From NCBI GenBank assembly GCA_050299555.1, contig JBNKWA010000061.1:1-64000 (forward strand): a DNA stretch of 64,000 nucleotides, given 5' to 3'. Below, one piece after another: positions 27,299 through 38,220 of the stretch. Positions within the stretch are counted from its first letter, which is position 1, and each line of letters begins with the position of its first letter. Below the pieces are notes generated by a model. It did not search any database and was not told the origin of the DNA. It saw nothing but the letters and a program-made list of their open reading frames with translations. The stretch is from JBNKWA01 sp050299555. Lineage in GTDB: Bacteria > Pseudomonadota > Alphaproteobacteria > Rhodobacterales > Rhodobacteraceae. Made by a program: the position numbers and the translations under genes.

Positions 27299-27314
27299 GT
27301 TCGTGCGTCCCTTG

Positions 27315-28802
<1,488 letters not shown>

Positions 28803-29203
28803 GGAAACGGCGTCCCCTCCTGCCTTGGTCCGACCTCGTCCGATTCAGGCTGAAGGGCCTATCCGCAAGGGCGAGCAAATGGGGAGAACCAAGCCCGTCC
28901 CTTGCGGATCAGAGGATCCGACCAAGGCCCTATTAAGGTCAAATCCTGCGTCTGTAAACGCGCGGAGGTGAATGAAGCGGCGACCCTGTTTGGCCCGTGC
29001 CACCGCCAGCCACCCCCGTGTTGGTAGCGCTAACAAGCCTGATCACAAGGCATGCGTCAAGCCCATTCCTGCGTATCACTGCTTTGTCATCATACAGTGG
29101 CGCTGCCATGCCCGCATTGCGGGCAGATGGGGGCGTGGCCGGCGGGGTTGCCGGCGCCTCCCGGCAGCGCGATAGTGCGGCCCCGAACACCCAGAGAGGT
29201 ACC
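28803..29203. other. divergent intergenic region glpK / uronate dehydrogenase-like gene
   Basis: 400 nt between two divergent genes, AT-richer than the coding DNA around it. It must hold the promoters of both units. The one feature that stands out is a LacI-type operator-like palindrome at 29022-29035, listed separately. Confidence 0.6.
29022..29035. promoter_or_regulatory. LacI-family-like operator
   Basis: The 14-bp near-palindrome TGGTAGCGCTAACA (one mismatch per half, central GCGC) has the look of operators for LacI/GalR-family repressors of sugar metabolism. It lies about 170 nt upstream of the uronate-dehydrogenase-like gene and 220 nt from glpK. No LacI regulator is encoded in the window, so the protein that binds it is unknown. 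Confidence 0.45.
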
Positions 29204-30010
29204 ATGGCCCGCTTCAACCGACTGCTTTTGACCGGCGCCGCCGGCGACCTCGGCCAGGCCCTGCGGCAAAGCCTCGCGCCGCTCTGCATGACCTTGCGGC
29301 TCAACGATCGCGTCGAACTTGGGCCCGCAGCCGCCAACGAGGAGACGGTCGTCGCCGATCTCGCCGATTTCGACGCCGTGCGATCCATGGTTGAGGGCGT
29401 CGACGCCATTGTTCATTTCGGCGGCGCCTCGCGTGAGCGGGTGTGGCAGGACGTGCTCGATTCCACCATCCGCGGCTCCTACCACCTCTACGAGGCAGCC
29501 CGGCAGCACGGGGTGCGGCGAATTGTCTACGCCAGTTCCATCCACTCGGTCGGCTTCCAGCGCAGCGATGCCGGCATCGACGAACGCGCCGAGCACCGAC
29601 CCGATTCGCTCTACGGCCTGTCCAAGTGTTTCACCGAGGACCTGGCCAAGCTCTCTCACGACAAATGGGGGAACGAGAGCGTCTGCCTGCGCATCCTCTC
29701 CTGTTTCTCCGAGCCGGTCGACCGACGCATGCTCGGCACCTGGCTCAGCTACGCCGACATGTGCCGGTTGGTCGAGCGTGCCCTGACTGCCAACACTGTC
29801 GGCCACAGCGTGATCTACGGTGTCTCCGACAACCCCGCCGCACCGGTCAGCAACCGCTATGCCGGCCATATCGGCTATGCACCCCAGGACAATGCCGAGG
29901 AGTTCCGCGCCAGGGTCGAGGCGGCAACCGAGCCCGCGGACCCCACGGCCGGCCAGTTTCTCTATGTCGGCGGCTGGTTCACCGACCTTGGCCACCCGGA
30001 CGAGGCATGA
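29204..30010 (+). CDS. NAD(P)-dependent oxidoreductase, uronate dehydrogenase-like
   Basis: Extended SDR enzyme of 268 aa. Rossmann start RLLLTGAAGDLGQALRQSL, VDAIVHFGGAS, the SSIHSVGF segment and the catalytic pair in SLYGLSK. The signature CLRILSCFSEPVDRRMLGTWLS is close to that of uronate dehydrogenases, which oxidise glucuronate or galacturonate to the aldarolactone. The ATG at 29204 with GAGAGG ahead was preferred over a longer frame lacking family residues. It is coupled by ATGA to the FAD enzyme that follows. The substrate is not proven by sequence. Confidence 0.8.
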   Translation: MARFNRLLLTGAAGDLGQALRQSLAPLCMTLRLNDRVELGPAAANEETVVADLADFDAVRSMVEGVDAIVHFGGASRERVWQDVLDSTIRGSYHLYEAARQHGVRRIVYASSIHSVGFQRSDAGIDERAEHRPDSLYGLSKCFTEDLAKLSHDKWGNESVCLRILSCFSEPVDRRMLGTWLSYADMCRLVERALTANTVGHSVIYGVSDNPAAPVSNRYAGHIGYAPQDNAEEFRARVEAATEPADPTAGQFLYVGGWFTDLGHPDEA

Positions 30011-31176
30011 CAGCCGGCGGCGACGTTGTGATCTGCGGCGGCGCGGCGGTCGGTGCCGCGACCGCCTGGCACCTCGCAACGGCCGAGGATCGCCCCGCCC
30101 GCATCGTGGTGGTGGAGCGTGACCCGACCTACGCGGCGGCCGCCACCGCGCTCAGCGCCGCAGGCATCCGCCAACAGTTCTCCGACCCCCTCAACGTGCG
30201 GATGTCGCAATACGGCGTTGCCTTCATCCGCGACTTCGGCACCCGTTTCGGCATTCACCTCGATTTCCGCGAGAATGGCTATCTCTTCCTCGCCGCCGGC
30301 GAGGCGCAGGCCGAGGCGCTGCGACGCCGCTTCGAGGTCCAGTCGGCCGCCAATGCCCAGGTCGCACTATTGACGCCATTGGCGCTGGGCGAGCGCTTCC
30401 GGCACATGCGGACCGAGGATCTGACCCTTGCCTCGCTCGGCCTCGCCGGCGAAGGCTGGTTCGACAACATGGGCCTGCTGCGCGGCTTGCGCGAGGGCGC
30501 CAAGACCGCCGGGGTGGAGTTCGTGAAGGCCGAAGTGACCGGCCTCGATCTCGATGGCGGCCGCGTGGCCGGGGTCCGCCTCGACAGCGGCGACCGCATC
30601 GCCTGCGACTGGTTCGTCAACGCCGCCGGCACCCGCGCCACCGGCATCGCGACCATGGCCGGCCTCTTCCTGCCGGTGGAACCGCGCAAGCGTACCGTCT
30701 TCGCCTTCACCTGTGCGCGGCCGCCAATCGGCCGCCTGCCGCTGGTCATCGAGCCAAACGGAGTCTGGTGGCGACCCGAGGGGCGCGGCTACATCGCCGG
30801 TTGCACGCCCCCCGACGACCCGGCTGTGGACCTGGGCGATTTCGACCCGGACCATGCGCTCTTCGAGGAGGTCATCTGGCCGACGCTTGCCAACCGTGTC
30901 CCGGTCTTCGAGGCGATCCGCCAGACTGCCATGTGGGCCGGTCACTACGACTTCAACATCCTGGACCGGAACGCCATCCTCGGCCCGCATCCCGATTGCC
31001 CCAACTTCATCCTCGCCAACGGCTTCTCGGGCCATGGGCTGCAGCAGGCCCCGGCCGTCGGGCGCGGCCTTGCCGAATGGATCACCACCGGCGGCTATCG
31101 CAGCCTCGACCTTTCGCCGCTCGGCTATGCCCGTATCGTCGCCGCCAGCCCGGCGATCGAGGAGAACGTGGTTTGA
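30007..31176 (+). CDS. FAD-dependent oxidoreductase, DAO family
   Basis: A 389-aa flavoprotein of the D-amino-acid oxidase/sarcosine oxidase fold. The FAD dinucleotide motif is VVICGGAAVGAATAWHLA, followed by the second segment ALSAAGIRQQFSDPLN and the C-terminal GFSGHGLQQAPAVGRGLAEW, a pattern close to FOXRED1-like dehydrogenases. The substrate, probably an amine or hydroxy acid, is unknown. It is coupled by overlapping stop/start codons to both neighbours (30007-30010 and 31173-31176). Confidence 0.88.
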   Translation: MTAGGDVVICGGAAVGAATAWHLATAEDRPARIVVVERDPTYAAAATALSAAGIRQQFSDPLNVRMSQYGVAFIRDFGTRFGIHLDFRENGYLFLAAGEAQAEALRRRFEVQSAANAQVALLTPLALGERFRHMRTEDLTLASLGLAGEGWFDNMGLLRGLREGAKTAGVEFVKAEVTGLDLDGGRVAGVRLDSGDRIACDWFVNAAGTRATGIATMAGLFLPVEPRKRTVFAFTCARPPIGRLPLVIEPNGVWWRPEGRGYIAGCTPPDDPAVDLGDFDPDHALFEEVIWPTLANRVPVFEAIRQTAMWAGHYDFNILDRNAILGPHPDCPNFILANGFSGHGLQQAPAVGRGLAEWITTGGYRSLDLSPLGYARIVAASPAIEENVV

Positions 31177-31889
31177 TCCCGCCGGCCGAGGCGCGGCTTT
31201 TTGCCGCCATCGACGCCACCTGGGCACCGCGTGCGATCCTCGACCGCGACGGCTGGCTGATCCGCGACGGTGCCGGCGGCGGCAAGCGGGTCTCCGCCGC
31301 CACCCGGGTCGACCGCTTCGCGCTGATCGATGATGCGACCGAAGAGATGCATCGAATCGGCCAGGACCCGCTGTTCATGATCCGCACCGGCGAGGGCGAT
31401 CTCGATGCCGAGCTTGCCGGGCGCGGCTTTGCGGTGATCGATCCCGTCACCGTCTACACCGCCGAAGCCGCCCGGCTCGCCCCCGGTGACCCCGGCGGGT
31501 TAAAGGCGATCCGCGTCGGCTGCCCGCTCAGGGCCATGGCCGACCTCTGGGCCGAAGGCGGTGTCGGCCCCGCCCGGCTGGCGATCATGGAGCGGGTGAC
31601 CGGACCCAAGGTCCGGCTTCTCGCGCGCGCCGACGAGCGTCCCGCCGGCGTCGCCTTCGTTGCGGCCAGCGGCGACATCGCCATGCTGCATGCGCTTGAG
31701 GTCGGCGAGGCCTTCCGGCGCCGCGGCATCGGCCGCGATCTGGTCGCCGCCTCGGCCGCCTGGGCGCTGGAAAACGGGGCCACCACGGTGGCCCTGGCCG
31801 TCACCAAGGCCAACATCGGCGCCAACGCCCTTTATTCCGGCATGGGCATGACCGAGGCTGCGGACTACCATTACCGCATCCAGAACTGA
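31173..31889 (+). CDS. GNAT family N-acetyltransferase with TTG start
   Basis: A 238-aa protein. The C-terminal half has the GNAT acetyl-CoA-binding motif A (VGEAFRRRGIGRDLVAASA) and the following TKANIGANALYSGMGM; the N-terminal half (about 1-100) is a diverged repeat of the fold. I place the start at the TTG of TTGA (31173-31176), which overlaps the previous stop and has GAGGAG eight bases upstream; no ATG or GTG in that frame is better placed. The acceptor substrate is unknown. Confidence 0.8.
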   Translation: MIPPAEARLFAAIDATWAPRAILDRDGWLIRDGAGGGKRVSAATRVDRFALIDDATEEMHRIGQDPLFMIRTGEGDLDAELAGRGFAVIDPVTVYTAEAARLAPGDPGGLKAIRVGCPLRAMADLWAEGGVGPARLAIMERVTGPKVRLLARADERPAGVAFVAASGDIAMLHALEVGEAFRRRGIGRDLVAASAAWALENGATTVALAVTKANIGANALYSGMGMTEAADYHYRIQN

Positions 31890-31902
31890 GGAGGCCCGCT
31901 CC

Positions 31903-32481
31903 GTGGCCAAACCCCGCTCCGATCTGCCCACCGCCCTCGACCTGCCGATGGTCGATCCCTTGCCCGAGGCGACGCAGAAGTATTTCGACATCTGCCAGGA
32001 AAAGCTCGGCCTCGTTCCCAACGTGCTTCTGGCCTACGCCTTCGACATCGCCAAGCTCGAAGCCTTCACCGCGATCTACAACGAGATGATGCTTGGCCCC
32101 TCCGGCCTCACCAAGCTTGAACGCGAGATGATCGCCGTGGCGGTCAGTTCGGTGAACCACTGCCACTACTGCCTCGTCGCCCATGGTGCGGCAGTGCGCG
32201 AGCTTTCGGGCGACCCCAGCCTCGGCGAGGCGCTGGTCACCAACTACCGCGTTGCCGACCTCAAACCGCGGCAGCGGGCGATGCTCGACTTCGCCGTCCT
32301 CGTCACCGAATCCAGCGCCCGCATCGGCGAGGCTGACCGTCAGGCCCTGCGCGACCACGGCTTCTCCGACCGCGATATCTGGGACATCGCCTCGGTTGCC
32401 GCCTTCTTTAACATGTCGAACCGCATGGCCTCGGCGACCGGAATGGCGCCCAACCCCGAATACCACGGCCGGGCACGCTAG
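31903..32481 (+). CDS. AhpD-like carboxymuconolactone decarboxylase/peroxidase-related protein
   Basis: A 192-aa protein of the AhpD/CMD fold. The redox motif is NHCHYCLVAHGAA (CxxC with a nearby histidine), and the surrounding LTKLEREMIAVAVS and DIWDIASVAAFFNMSNRMA are typical of the peroxidase-related (alkylhydroperoxidase) subgroup. It begins at a GTG with GAGGAGG about 10 nt ahead, 13 nt after the GNAT stop. It probably deals with peroxides or reduces a thiol partner; the link with the flavoprotein (a likely H2O2 producer) is inference. Confidence 0.85.
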   Translation: MAKPRSDLPTALDLPMVDPLPEATQKYFDICQEKLGLVPNVLLAYAFDIAKLEAFTAIYNEMMLGPSGLTKLEREMIAVAVSSVNHCHYCLVAHGAAVRELSGDPSLGEALVTNYRVADLKPRQRAMLDFAVLVTESSARIGEADRQALRDHGFSDRDIWDIASVAAFFNMSNRMASATGMAPNPEYHGRAR

Positions 32482-32486
32482 CTCCC

Positions 32487-33436
32487 ATGCGTCGACTGGC
32501 CGCTTTGCTTATTCTGCTGGCCACGCCGGCCGGCGCCGTGGAACTGTCGCTGCCGCCGGGCGCCGAGATCACCGCCGACAGCACCGAATCGCCGGCTGTC
32601 GTGCGCATCCCGACCGGGCCCTTCGCCGATGGCGCATTGCCGGCCGACCGGCTGGAAGGCACGCTCCGCCTGCGCGCCTGGCGCCTGCCGGGCATCGCCC
32701 TGCCGCTGGCGATCCTGCGGCCGATCCGGGCGGCGCTCGAAGATCAGGGCTGGCAGCCGGACTTCGCCTGCGCCGCGCGCGAATGCGGTGGCTTCGACTT
32801 CCGCTACGCCATCCGCGTCGTGTCGACCCGGCGATGGATGTGGACCTCGCCGACTTTCATGCGCTGACCATGACCAAGGGCGATCTGCGCCTGATGCTGC
32901 TGGTCAGCCGCAACGCCGATGCGGGTTTTGTGCAGCTTCTGGAACTGTCGCCGCTTTTGGAGGTCGAGCCCCCCGCGGCATCCACCGAAGAGGCGGTCGC
33001 CGGCCAGTCACCGGCCGCAACCCCGCCGCCGAACGACGGGCGCCCCGAAACACCGCCTCCAGACGAAGGTGGCCTCGCCGCCATGCTCGACCGGACCGGT
33101 CACGCGGTGCTGGAGGGCATCGCCTTCGAGACCGGAAGCACCCACCTCGCCCCGGGCGGGGACGAGGCCATCGCCGCACTGGCCGCCCTGATGCGGGACC
33201 GGCCCGATATCGCCGTGGTTCTCGTCGGGCATTCCGACAACGAGGGCTCCCTCGACGGCAATATCCGGGTCTCGCGGGCGCGGGCCGAGGCGGTCCGCCG
33301 CGCCCTGATCGACCGCCCCGGCATCGCCGCCGACCGCGTCACCGCGGCGGGCGCCGGCTTTCTGGCGCCGCGCGCGTCCAACGCCACGCCTGAGGGCAGG
33401 GCGCGCAACCGCCGCGTCGAGGTGGTGCTGCGCTGA
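32487..33436 (+). pseudogene. OmpA-family protein broken by a frameshift
   Basis: The first frame (32487-32867) starts with a signal peptide (MRRLAALLILLATPAGAVEL) and reads to CAARECGGFDFRYAIRVV, then turns to nonsense and stops. From about 32823 the conserved text continues in another frame as DPAMDVDLADFHALT, followed by a proline-rich linker and a C-terminal OmpA peptidoglycan-binding domain (FETGSTHLA, VVLVGHSDNEGSLDGN, LSRARAEAVRRAL-like, NRRVEVVLR). Loss of one base or gain of two near 32815-32825 explains it. It follows the AhpD-like gene by 5 nt. Either a true pseudogene or a sequencing error. Confidence 0.75.
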
Positions 33437-33454
33437 CCGGCCTCGGGTCTCGGT

Positions 33455-34369
33455 TCATGCCGCGGACCAGCAGCCGGGATCCACGCCCTTGAACCGCTCG
33501 GCCAGGAAGTCGATGAAGGCCCTGAGCTTGGGTTGCGGAAACCGCCCCGGCGGATAGATCGCGTGAATGCCCAGCAGGGGCAACGTTTCCGTCGTCAGCA
33601 GCGGAACCAGGCGTCCTGCCCTCAGGGCGTCGGCAGCGATGAAGCTGGGACTGGCGATAATGCCGATCCCCGCCTCGGCCGCCTTGACCAGCGAATCGCC
33701 GTTATTGGCCGTCAGCCGCCCGCCAACCCGGACCACCCGTTCGCTGCCGCTCTTGGTCCGGAACCGCCAGGCATTGCCGCTGGCGCGGTTCGAGTAGTGC
33801 AGCAGGCAGTGGTTGGCGAGATCGTCCAGGCTCTGCGGCGTCCCTGCCCGCTCCAGATAGGCCGGCGAGGCCACCAGGACGACCTTGGCCTCGGCGAGCT
33901 TGCGCACCATGAGGCTGCTGTCGGCCAACTCGCCGATACGGATCGCCATGTCGAAGCCCTCTGCAACCAGCTCGACAAAACGGTCGTCCAGCACCAGGTG
34001 CACGGACAGATCGGCATAACGCTGCAGGAAGTCCGAGATGGCCGGCGTCAGATGGGTTACGCCGAAGCTGACCGGCGCCGAGATGCGAAGCTCGCCCCGG
34101 GGCGCGCCCTGCATGGCCGTCACCATGTCGTCGGCCTCGGCGGCATTCGACAGCACGGTCTTGGCCCGGTCGTAATAGGCCAGGCCGATCTCGGTGGGGC
34201 TGATGCGACGGGTGGTCCGGTTCAGAAGCCGCGCGCCCAGCCGCCCCTCCAGCGCCGAGATGTGCTTGGACACCGCCGACTTGGACAGGCCCAGCTTGCG
34301 TGCGGCATCGGTGAAGCCGCCCTGATCAACGATGGTGACAAAGGCTTCCATCTCGGTAAGGCGGTCCAT
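33455..34369 (-). CDS. LysR family transcriptional regulator
   Basis: A 304-aa LysR-type regulator. The winged helix-turn-helix is at residues 1-60 (LTEMEAFVTIVDQGGFTDAA, LSKSAVSKHISALEGRLG, LLNRTTRRISPTEIG), followed by a substrate-binding domain from about 90 (GELRISAPVSFG). It resembles the DsdC/AaeR-like group that controls efflux or aromatic genes. It converges with the OmpA-like gene and is 131 nt from the transglycosylase start, so no clear divergent target is present. Confidence 0.92.
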   Translation of the reverse strand: MDRLTEMEAFVTIVDQGGFTDAARKLGLSKSAVSKHISALEGRLGARLLNRTTRRISPTEIGLAYYDRAKTVLSNAAEADDMVTAMQGAPRGELRISAPVSFGVTHLTPAISDFLQRYADLSVHLVLDDRFVELVAEGFDMAIRIGELADSSLMVRKLAEAKVVLVASPAYLERAGTPQSLDDLANHCLLHYSNRASGNAWRFRTKSGSERVVRVGGRLTANNGDSLVKAAEAGIGIIASPSFIAADALRAGRLVPLLTTETLPLLGIHAIYPPGRFPQPKLRAFIDFLAERFKGVDPGCWSAA

Positions 34370-34500
34370 GGTCCGTCGCCTTCCTGGCTGTGGGGCCTGC
34401 CGGGCGCCTGCCGCGAATCCGTTCAGGCCGGCCGCCCGGGCCGAGAGATTATATCGTCATTCGCAGGTGCGGGATCAACCGGCTAGCGGTTTGTTTCCGA

Positions 34501-35085
34501 TCACGAACAAGTGGCGAGCTGTTCGCGATAGGCCTCGGATCGCGCCTCGACCTCGCGCGCATAGTTCAAGAGCCAGCTCTTGCCATTATGGCTGCCGCGG
34601 GCATAGCCGGTATGGCCCTCGTGATAGGCAAGGTACTGGTTATAGGCGTCGTCCGGCGGCACCTGGTTCTTCACCGACGTCTGCGCCATGTACCAGCCCA
34701 TGAAGTCGGCCGCGTCGTAGAAATCGTCCCGCCGCGCCGTGCGGTTTCCGGTCTCGCGGCGGTAGTCGTCCCAGGTCCCGTCAAGGGCCTGGGCATAGCC
34801 ATAGGCGCTAGAGACCCGGCCGGTGGGAATGAAGCCCAGGAAGTACGTGCGCGGGGTGCGCGCCCGCGGGCGGAAGCGGCTCTCGTGGTAAAGCGCGGCA
34901 AGCTGCACGTTGACCGGCGTGCCCCAGCGCTGCTCGGTGCGCTCCATGGCCCGGAACCATTGCGGCCGCTCATAGCGGATCTGGCAGGCATTGTCGGCCC
35001 GGCTTGGCGGGCCCTCCGAGTTCGAAGCGCAGCCCGTCAGGACCGTTGCAAGTGCCATATAGAGAAGGATTGCCGTCCGGCGCAT
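34501..35085 (-). CDS. lytic transglycosylase-like lipoprotein
   Basis: A 194-aa outer-membrane lipoprotein: signal peptide with lipobox LTGC (Cys19). The SLT-type domain shows the glutamate in ALYHESRFRP, which matches the catalytic residue of soluble lytic transglycosylases, and SSAYGYAQALDGTWDDY, NQYLAYHEGHTGYARGSHN. These enzymes cut peptidoglycan glycan strands. The length is short, covering just the catalytic domain. It is a single-gene unit. Confidence 0.85.
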   Translation of the reverse strand: MRRTAILLYMALATVLTGCASNSEGPPSRADNACQIRYERPQWFRAMERTEQRWGTPVNVQLAALYHESRFRPRARTPRTYFLGFIPTGRVSSAYGYAQALDGTWDDYRRETGNRTARRDDFYDAADFMGWYMAQTSVKNQVPPDDAYNQYLAYHEGHTGYARGSHNGKSWLLNYAREVEARSEAYREQLATCS

Positions 35086-35197
35086 CGCGGGACCACCTGT
35101 ATCGTCTGCTTCTCATTCAACCTGCTCGCGGCATGGTTTTCCATGCTCGGGTTGACTGGCAGTTTCGCCGCAATCTCCCGATTTTTCAAGCCAAAGC

Positions 35198-36079
35198 TCA
35201 AACGAAGTTGGCCAGAATTGCCGGAATCGCCGCCACCGACACCAGGGTCGAGACCACCACCAGTCCGGCCACCTCGCCGGACCGGGCGCCGTATTTCTCG
35301 GCCAGCATGTAGCTGGTCACCGCCACCGGCGTCGAAAGCTGCAGCACCAGCACCGCGGTTGCGGTGTGCGACAGCCCGAACCACGCCGCGGCGGTCAATG
35401 CCGCGACGGTGCACCCAGCCAGCTTGACCAGCGACAATCCCAGCGCCGGCAGCAAGGCGCGCGGCCGCAGCCCCGAGATGGCGACGCCGAGGGTAATGAG
35501 CATCAGCGGAATCGCCATCTGTCCCACCAGGTCCAGCGCGTTGGCGGCCCAGACCGGCACCTGCCAGCCCGCAAACAGCACCAGCCCGCCGGCAACCGTG
35601 GCGCCGACCAGCGGCTCCTTGGCTGCAGCCATGACGCTGCCGCCGCCGGCTACCGCCCAGAGCCCGATGGTGAACGACAACAGCGCCATGATGGCGAAGA
35701 CCACCACCGCAAGCTGCAACCCCTCGTTGCCGAAGGCGAACAGCGCCACCGGCAGGCCCAGATTGCCGGTATTGCCGAAGGTCAGAGGCGCCCAGTAGGT
35801 GGGCGGATGCAGCCGCAGCAGCCAGACCAGGGCGAGCGCGCCGAGCCCGACGATGCCGTATGCAGCCAGCGTCGCCAGCGCCAGCGCCTGCAGGGCGCGC
35901 GGGTCGATCGTCGTCCGGGCCAGAGCCATGAAGATCAGGCACGGCACCGAAACCGACATCGCCAGCCGGGTGACGAAACGGATGTCGTAGTCCAGGCCGG
36001 CACGCATCCAGGCAAAGCCGATTGCCGCCAGGGCCATGACCGGCGCCACAATTTCGGCAAGCTTTAGTGCTAGAAGCAT
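35198..36079 (-). CDS. AEC family transporter
   Basis: A 293-aa membrane protein with about ten helices in two five-helix halves, typical of the auxin efflux carrier (AEC) family of organic-acid or amino-acid transporters. Family features are GFAWMRAG, the FGNTGNLGLPVALFAFG crossover motif in helix 4 and LVGQMAIPLMLITLGVAI in the second half. The start at 36079 opens the first helix. The substrate is unknown. Confidence 0.88.
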   Translation of the reverse strand: MLLALKLAEIVAPVMALAAIGFAWMRAGLDYDIRFVTRLAMSVSVPCLIFMALARTTIDPRALQALALATLAAYGIVGLGALALVWLLRLHPPTYWAPLTFGNTGNLGLPVALFAFGNEGLQLAVVVFAIMALLSFTIGLWAVAGGGSVMAAAKEPLVGATVAGGLVLFAGWQVPVWAANALDLVGQMAIPLMLITLGVAISGLRPRALLPALGLSLVKLAGCTVAALTAAAWFGLSHTATAVLVLQLSTPVAVTSYMLAEKYGARSGEVAGLVVVSTLVSVAAIPAILANFV

Positions 36080-36191
36080 GTGTTGCCGTCAACGCACCGC
36101 CAGTTTTGCTGCACTTGCGTGATATGGACAGATTGTCAAGCGGGGCTTATCCTTTGCGCATGTAGCAACCGTTGGACGTTACGGGGTTCCG

Positions 36192-36518
36192 ATGTTGAAG
36201 GTGTCGACGAAGTTCGCTCTGGGGCAGGTGGTCCGCCACCGCGTCTACCCGTTCCGCGGTGTAGTCTTCGACATCGACCCGGAGTTCAACAACACCGACG
36301 AGTGGTACGACTCGATCCCCGACGACGTGCGGCCGCGCAAGGATCAGCCGTTCTACCACCTGCTGGCCGAGAACGAGACCAGCTACTATGTCGCCTATGT
36401 GTCGGAGCAGAACCTGCTGGCCGACAATACCGGCGAGCCGGTGGACCATCCCGAGGTGGGCCAGCTCTTCGGCTCGCTGGCCGATGGCAAGTATCAGCTC
36501 GGCGCCCAGCTTCACTGA
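36192..36518 (+). CDS. hspQ: heat shock protein HspQ
   Basis: A 108-aa HspQ/YccV-type protein, in E. coli a specificity factor for Lon protease that also binds hemimethylated DNA. Family text: FALGQVVRHRVYPFRGVVFD, PFYHLLAENE, YVAYVSEQNLLAD and HPEVGQLF. Length and order are fully normal. It stands between a divergent AEC gene and a convergent gamma-glutamyltransferase. No sigma-32 promoter could be picked out with confidence. Confidence 0.92.
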   Translation: MLKVSTKFALGQVVRHRVYPFRGVVFDIDPEFNNTDEWYDSIPDDVRPRKDQPFYHLLAENETSYYVAYVSEQNLLADNTGEPVDHPEVGQLFGSLADGKYQLGAQLH

Positions 36519-36536
36519 CCGACCCGGCCCGGGCCC

Positions 36537-38114
36537 TCAATAGCCCAGGGCGCAGCCGTCCTTGCGCGGGTCCGAGGCGCCGAACAGCACCCCGTCATCG
36601 CCGATGAGGATCGCCTGCGATCCGCCCAGGGGCATCTCGGGCACCGCAACCGTGTGGCCCCAGGCCTCCAGCGCTGCCCGGACCTTGGGCGGATAGCCGC
36701 GCTCCAGCCTCAACTCGCCCGATTCCGGGAACGACCGCGGCGCGTCCATCGCCGCCTGCGGGTCCATGCCGAAATCGGCGATGTTGGACAGGAACCGCAC
36801 ATGGCCTGCCGGTTGATAACTGCCGCCCATCACGCCGAACGGCATCAGCAGCCGGCCGTCCTTGCGGATCATCGCCGGAATGATCGTATGCATCGGTCGC
36901 TTGCCGCCGCCGGCCTCGTTGGGGTGGCCTTCGGTCAGCGTGAACCCGGCGCCGCGATTCTGCAGCAGGATCCCGAAGCGTTCGCTGGCCAGGCCCGAGC
37001 CGAAGGCGTGATAGATCGAATAGATCAGCGACACCGCCATGCGGTCGCGGTCCACCACGGTCAGATAGATCGTCTCGCGGTGCACGGCCTCGGCCACCGC
37101 GGCGGGTGCTGCCATCGCCCGGTCGGGGTCGATCAACGAGGCGAGGGCCGCCGCCGTCTCGTCCGACAGCATGTGCTCCAGCCTGCTCGTATGCCCGGGA
37201 TCGGCGATGAAGCGGTTGCGGGCGTCATAGGCCAGCTTCGCCGCCTCGGCCTCCAGGTGCACCCGCTCGGCGCCGCGTGGGTCCATCCCGGCGACATCGA
37301 AATGCGACAGGATCGCCGCCATCAGGATCGCCGTCGCACCCTGTCCGTTCGGCGGCAGCTCCACCAGCTCATGGCCGCGATAGTCGCCCTGCAGCGGCTC
37401 CACATAGTCGCAGGACGTGGCGGCGAGGTCGTCCAGCGTATGGCAGCCGCCCGCCGCCCGCAGCGCCGCGACGACATCCTCGGCCACCTCGCCCTCGTAG
37501 TAGCCGGCCCTGCCGTCGCGGGCGATCCGGCGCAGGGCCTCGGCCTGTTTCGGGGCACGGAACACCTGGCCGACCCGCGGCGCGTGACCGCCCAGCAGAA
37601 AATCGGCCCTGGCACTGCCCTGAAGCGCGTCGGCTGCCTCGGCCCAGTCGAAGGCCACCCGCGGCGCCACCGGCACCCCCTCCTCGGCGGCGCGAATCGC
37701 CGGCGCCAGGCAGGCCGCAAGGCCCAGCCGGCCCCAATCGGCGGCCAGCCGCACGAAGGCGTCCACCGCCCCCGGCACCGTGACCGCATCGGCGGCATGG
37801 GTCGGCATCGCAGTATTGCCGGCCGCCCGCAGCGCCTCTGCGGACAGGCCGGCCGGCGCCCGGCCCGAGCCGTTCAAGCCGACGATGCGCTCCTCGCCGG
37901 CCGGCTTCACCAGCACGAAGCAGTCGCCGCCGATCCCGGTCATCTGCGGCTCGCAGATACCCAGCAGAACCGCCGCCGCTATGGCGGCATCGACCGCGTT
38001 TCCGCCCGACTCCAGGATCTGGATCGCGGTCTTGCTGGCCAGCGGGTGCGAGGTCGCCGCCATCCCGCTGGTTGCAACGACCAGCGAACGGCCGGGAAGG
38101 TGGAAGTCGCGCAT
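36537..38114 (-). CDS. gamma-glutamyltransferase family protein
   Basis: A 525-aa Ntn-hydrolase of the gamma-glutamyltranspeptidase family. Visible parts: ATSHPLASKTAIQILESGGN, the ICEPQMTGIGGDCF motif, ELPPNGQGATAILMA, and the self-processing site where the nucleophile threonine of the classical TTHFSVVD is matched by TIYLTVVDRDRMAVSL, a variant seen in the YwrD-like subgroup. There is no signal peptide when started at 38114 (AGGA upstream), so a cytoplasmic enzyme is likely. A longer frame to 38240 reads into a hairpin region. The physiological substrate is unknown. Confidence 0.87.
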   Translation of the reverse strand: MRDFHLPGRSLVVATSGMAATSHPLASKTAIQILESGGNAVDAAIAAAVLLGICEPQMTGIGGDCFVLVKPAGEERIVGLNGSGRAPAGLSAEALRAAGNTAMPTHAADAVTVPGAVDAFVRLAADWGRLGLAACLAPAIRAAEEGVPVAPRVAFDWAEAADALQGSARADFLLGGHAPRVGQVFRAPKQAEALRRIARDGRAGYYEGEVAEDVVAALRAAGGCHTLDDLAATSCDYVEPLQGDYRGHELVELPPNGQGATAILMAAILSHFDVAGMDPRGAERVHLEAEAAKLAYDARNRFIADPGHTSRLEHMLSDETAAALASLIDPDRAMAAPAAVAEAVHRETIYLTVVDRDRMAVSLIYSIYHAFGSGLASERFGILLQNRGAGFTLTEGHPNEAGGGKRPMHTIIPAMIRKDGRLLMPFGVMGGSYQPAGHVRFLSNIADFGMDPQAAMDAPRSFPESGELRLERGYPPKVRAALEAWGHTVAVPEMPLGGSQAILIGDDGVLFGASDPRKDGCALGY

Positions 38115-38220
38115 ATGGTCCTGCGGTTGACTGATGTCCTTCAGCCGCAATAGCGCGCGCGCCGCCAAGCGAACAGAGGCAAATTGCGGATCAACAGTTG
38201 GGTTGGATGGGAAGTAGCCT

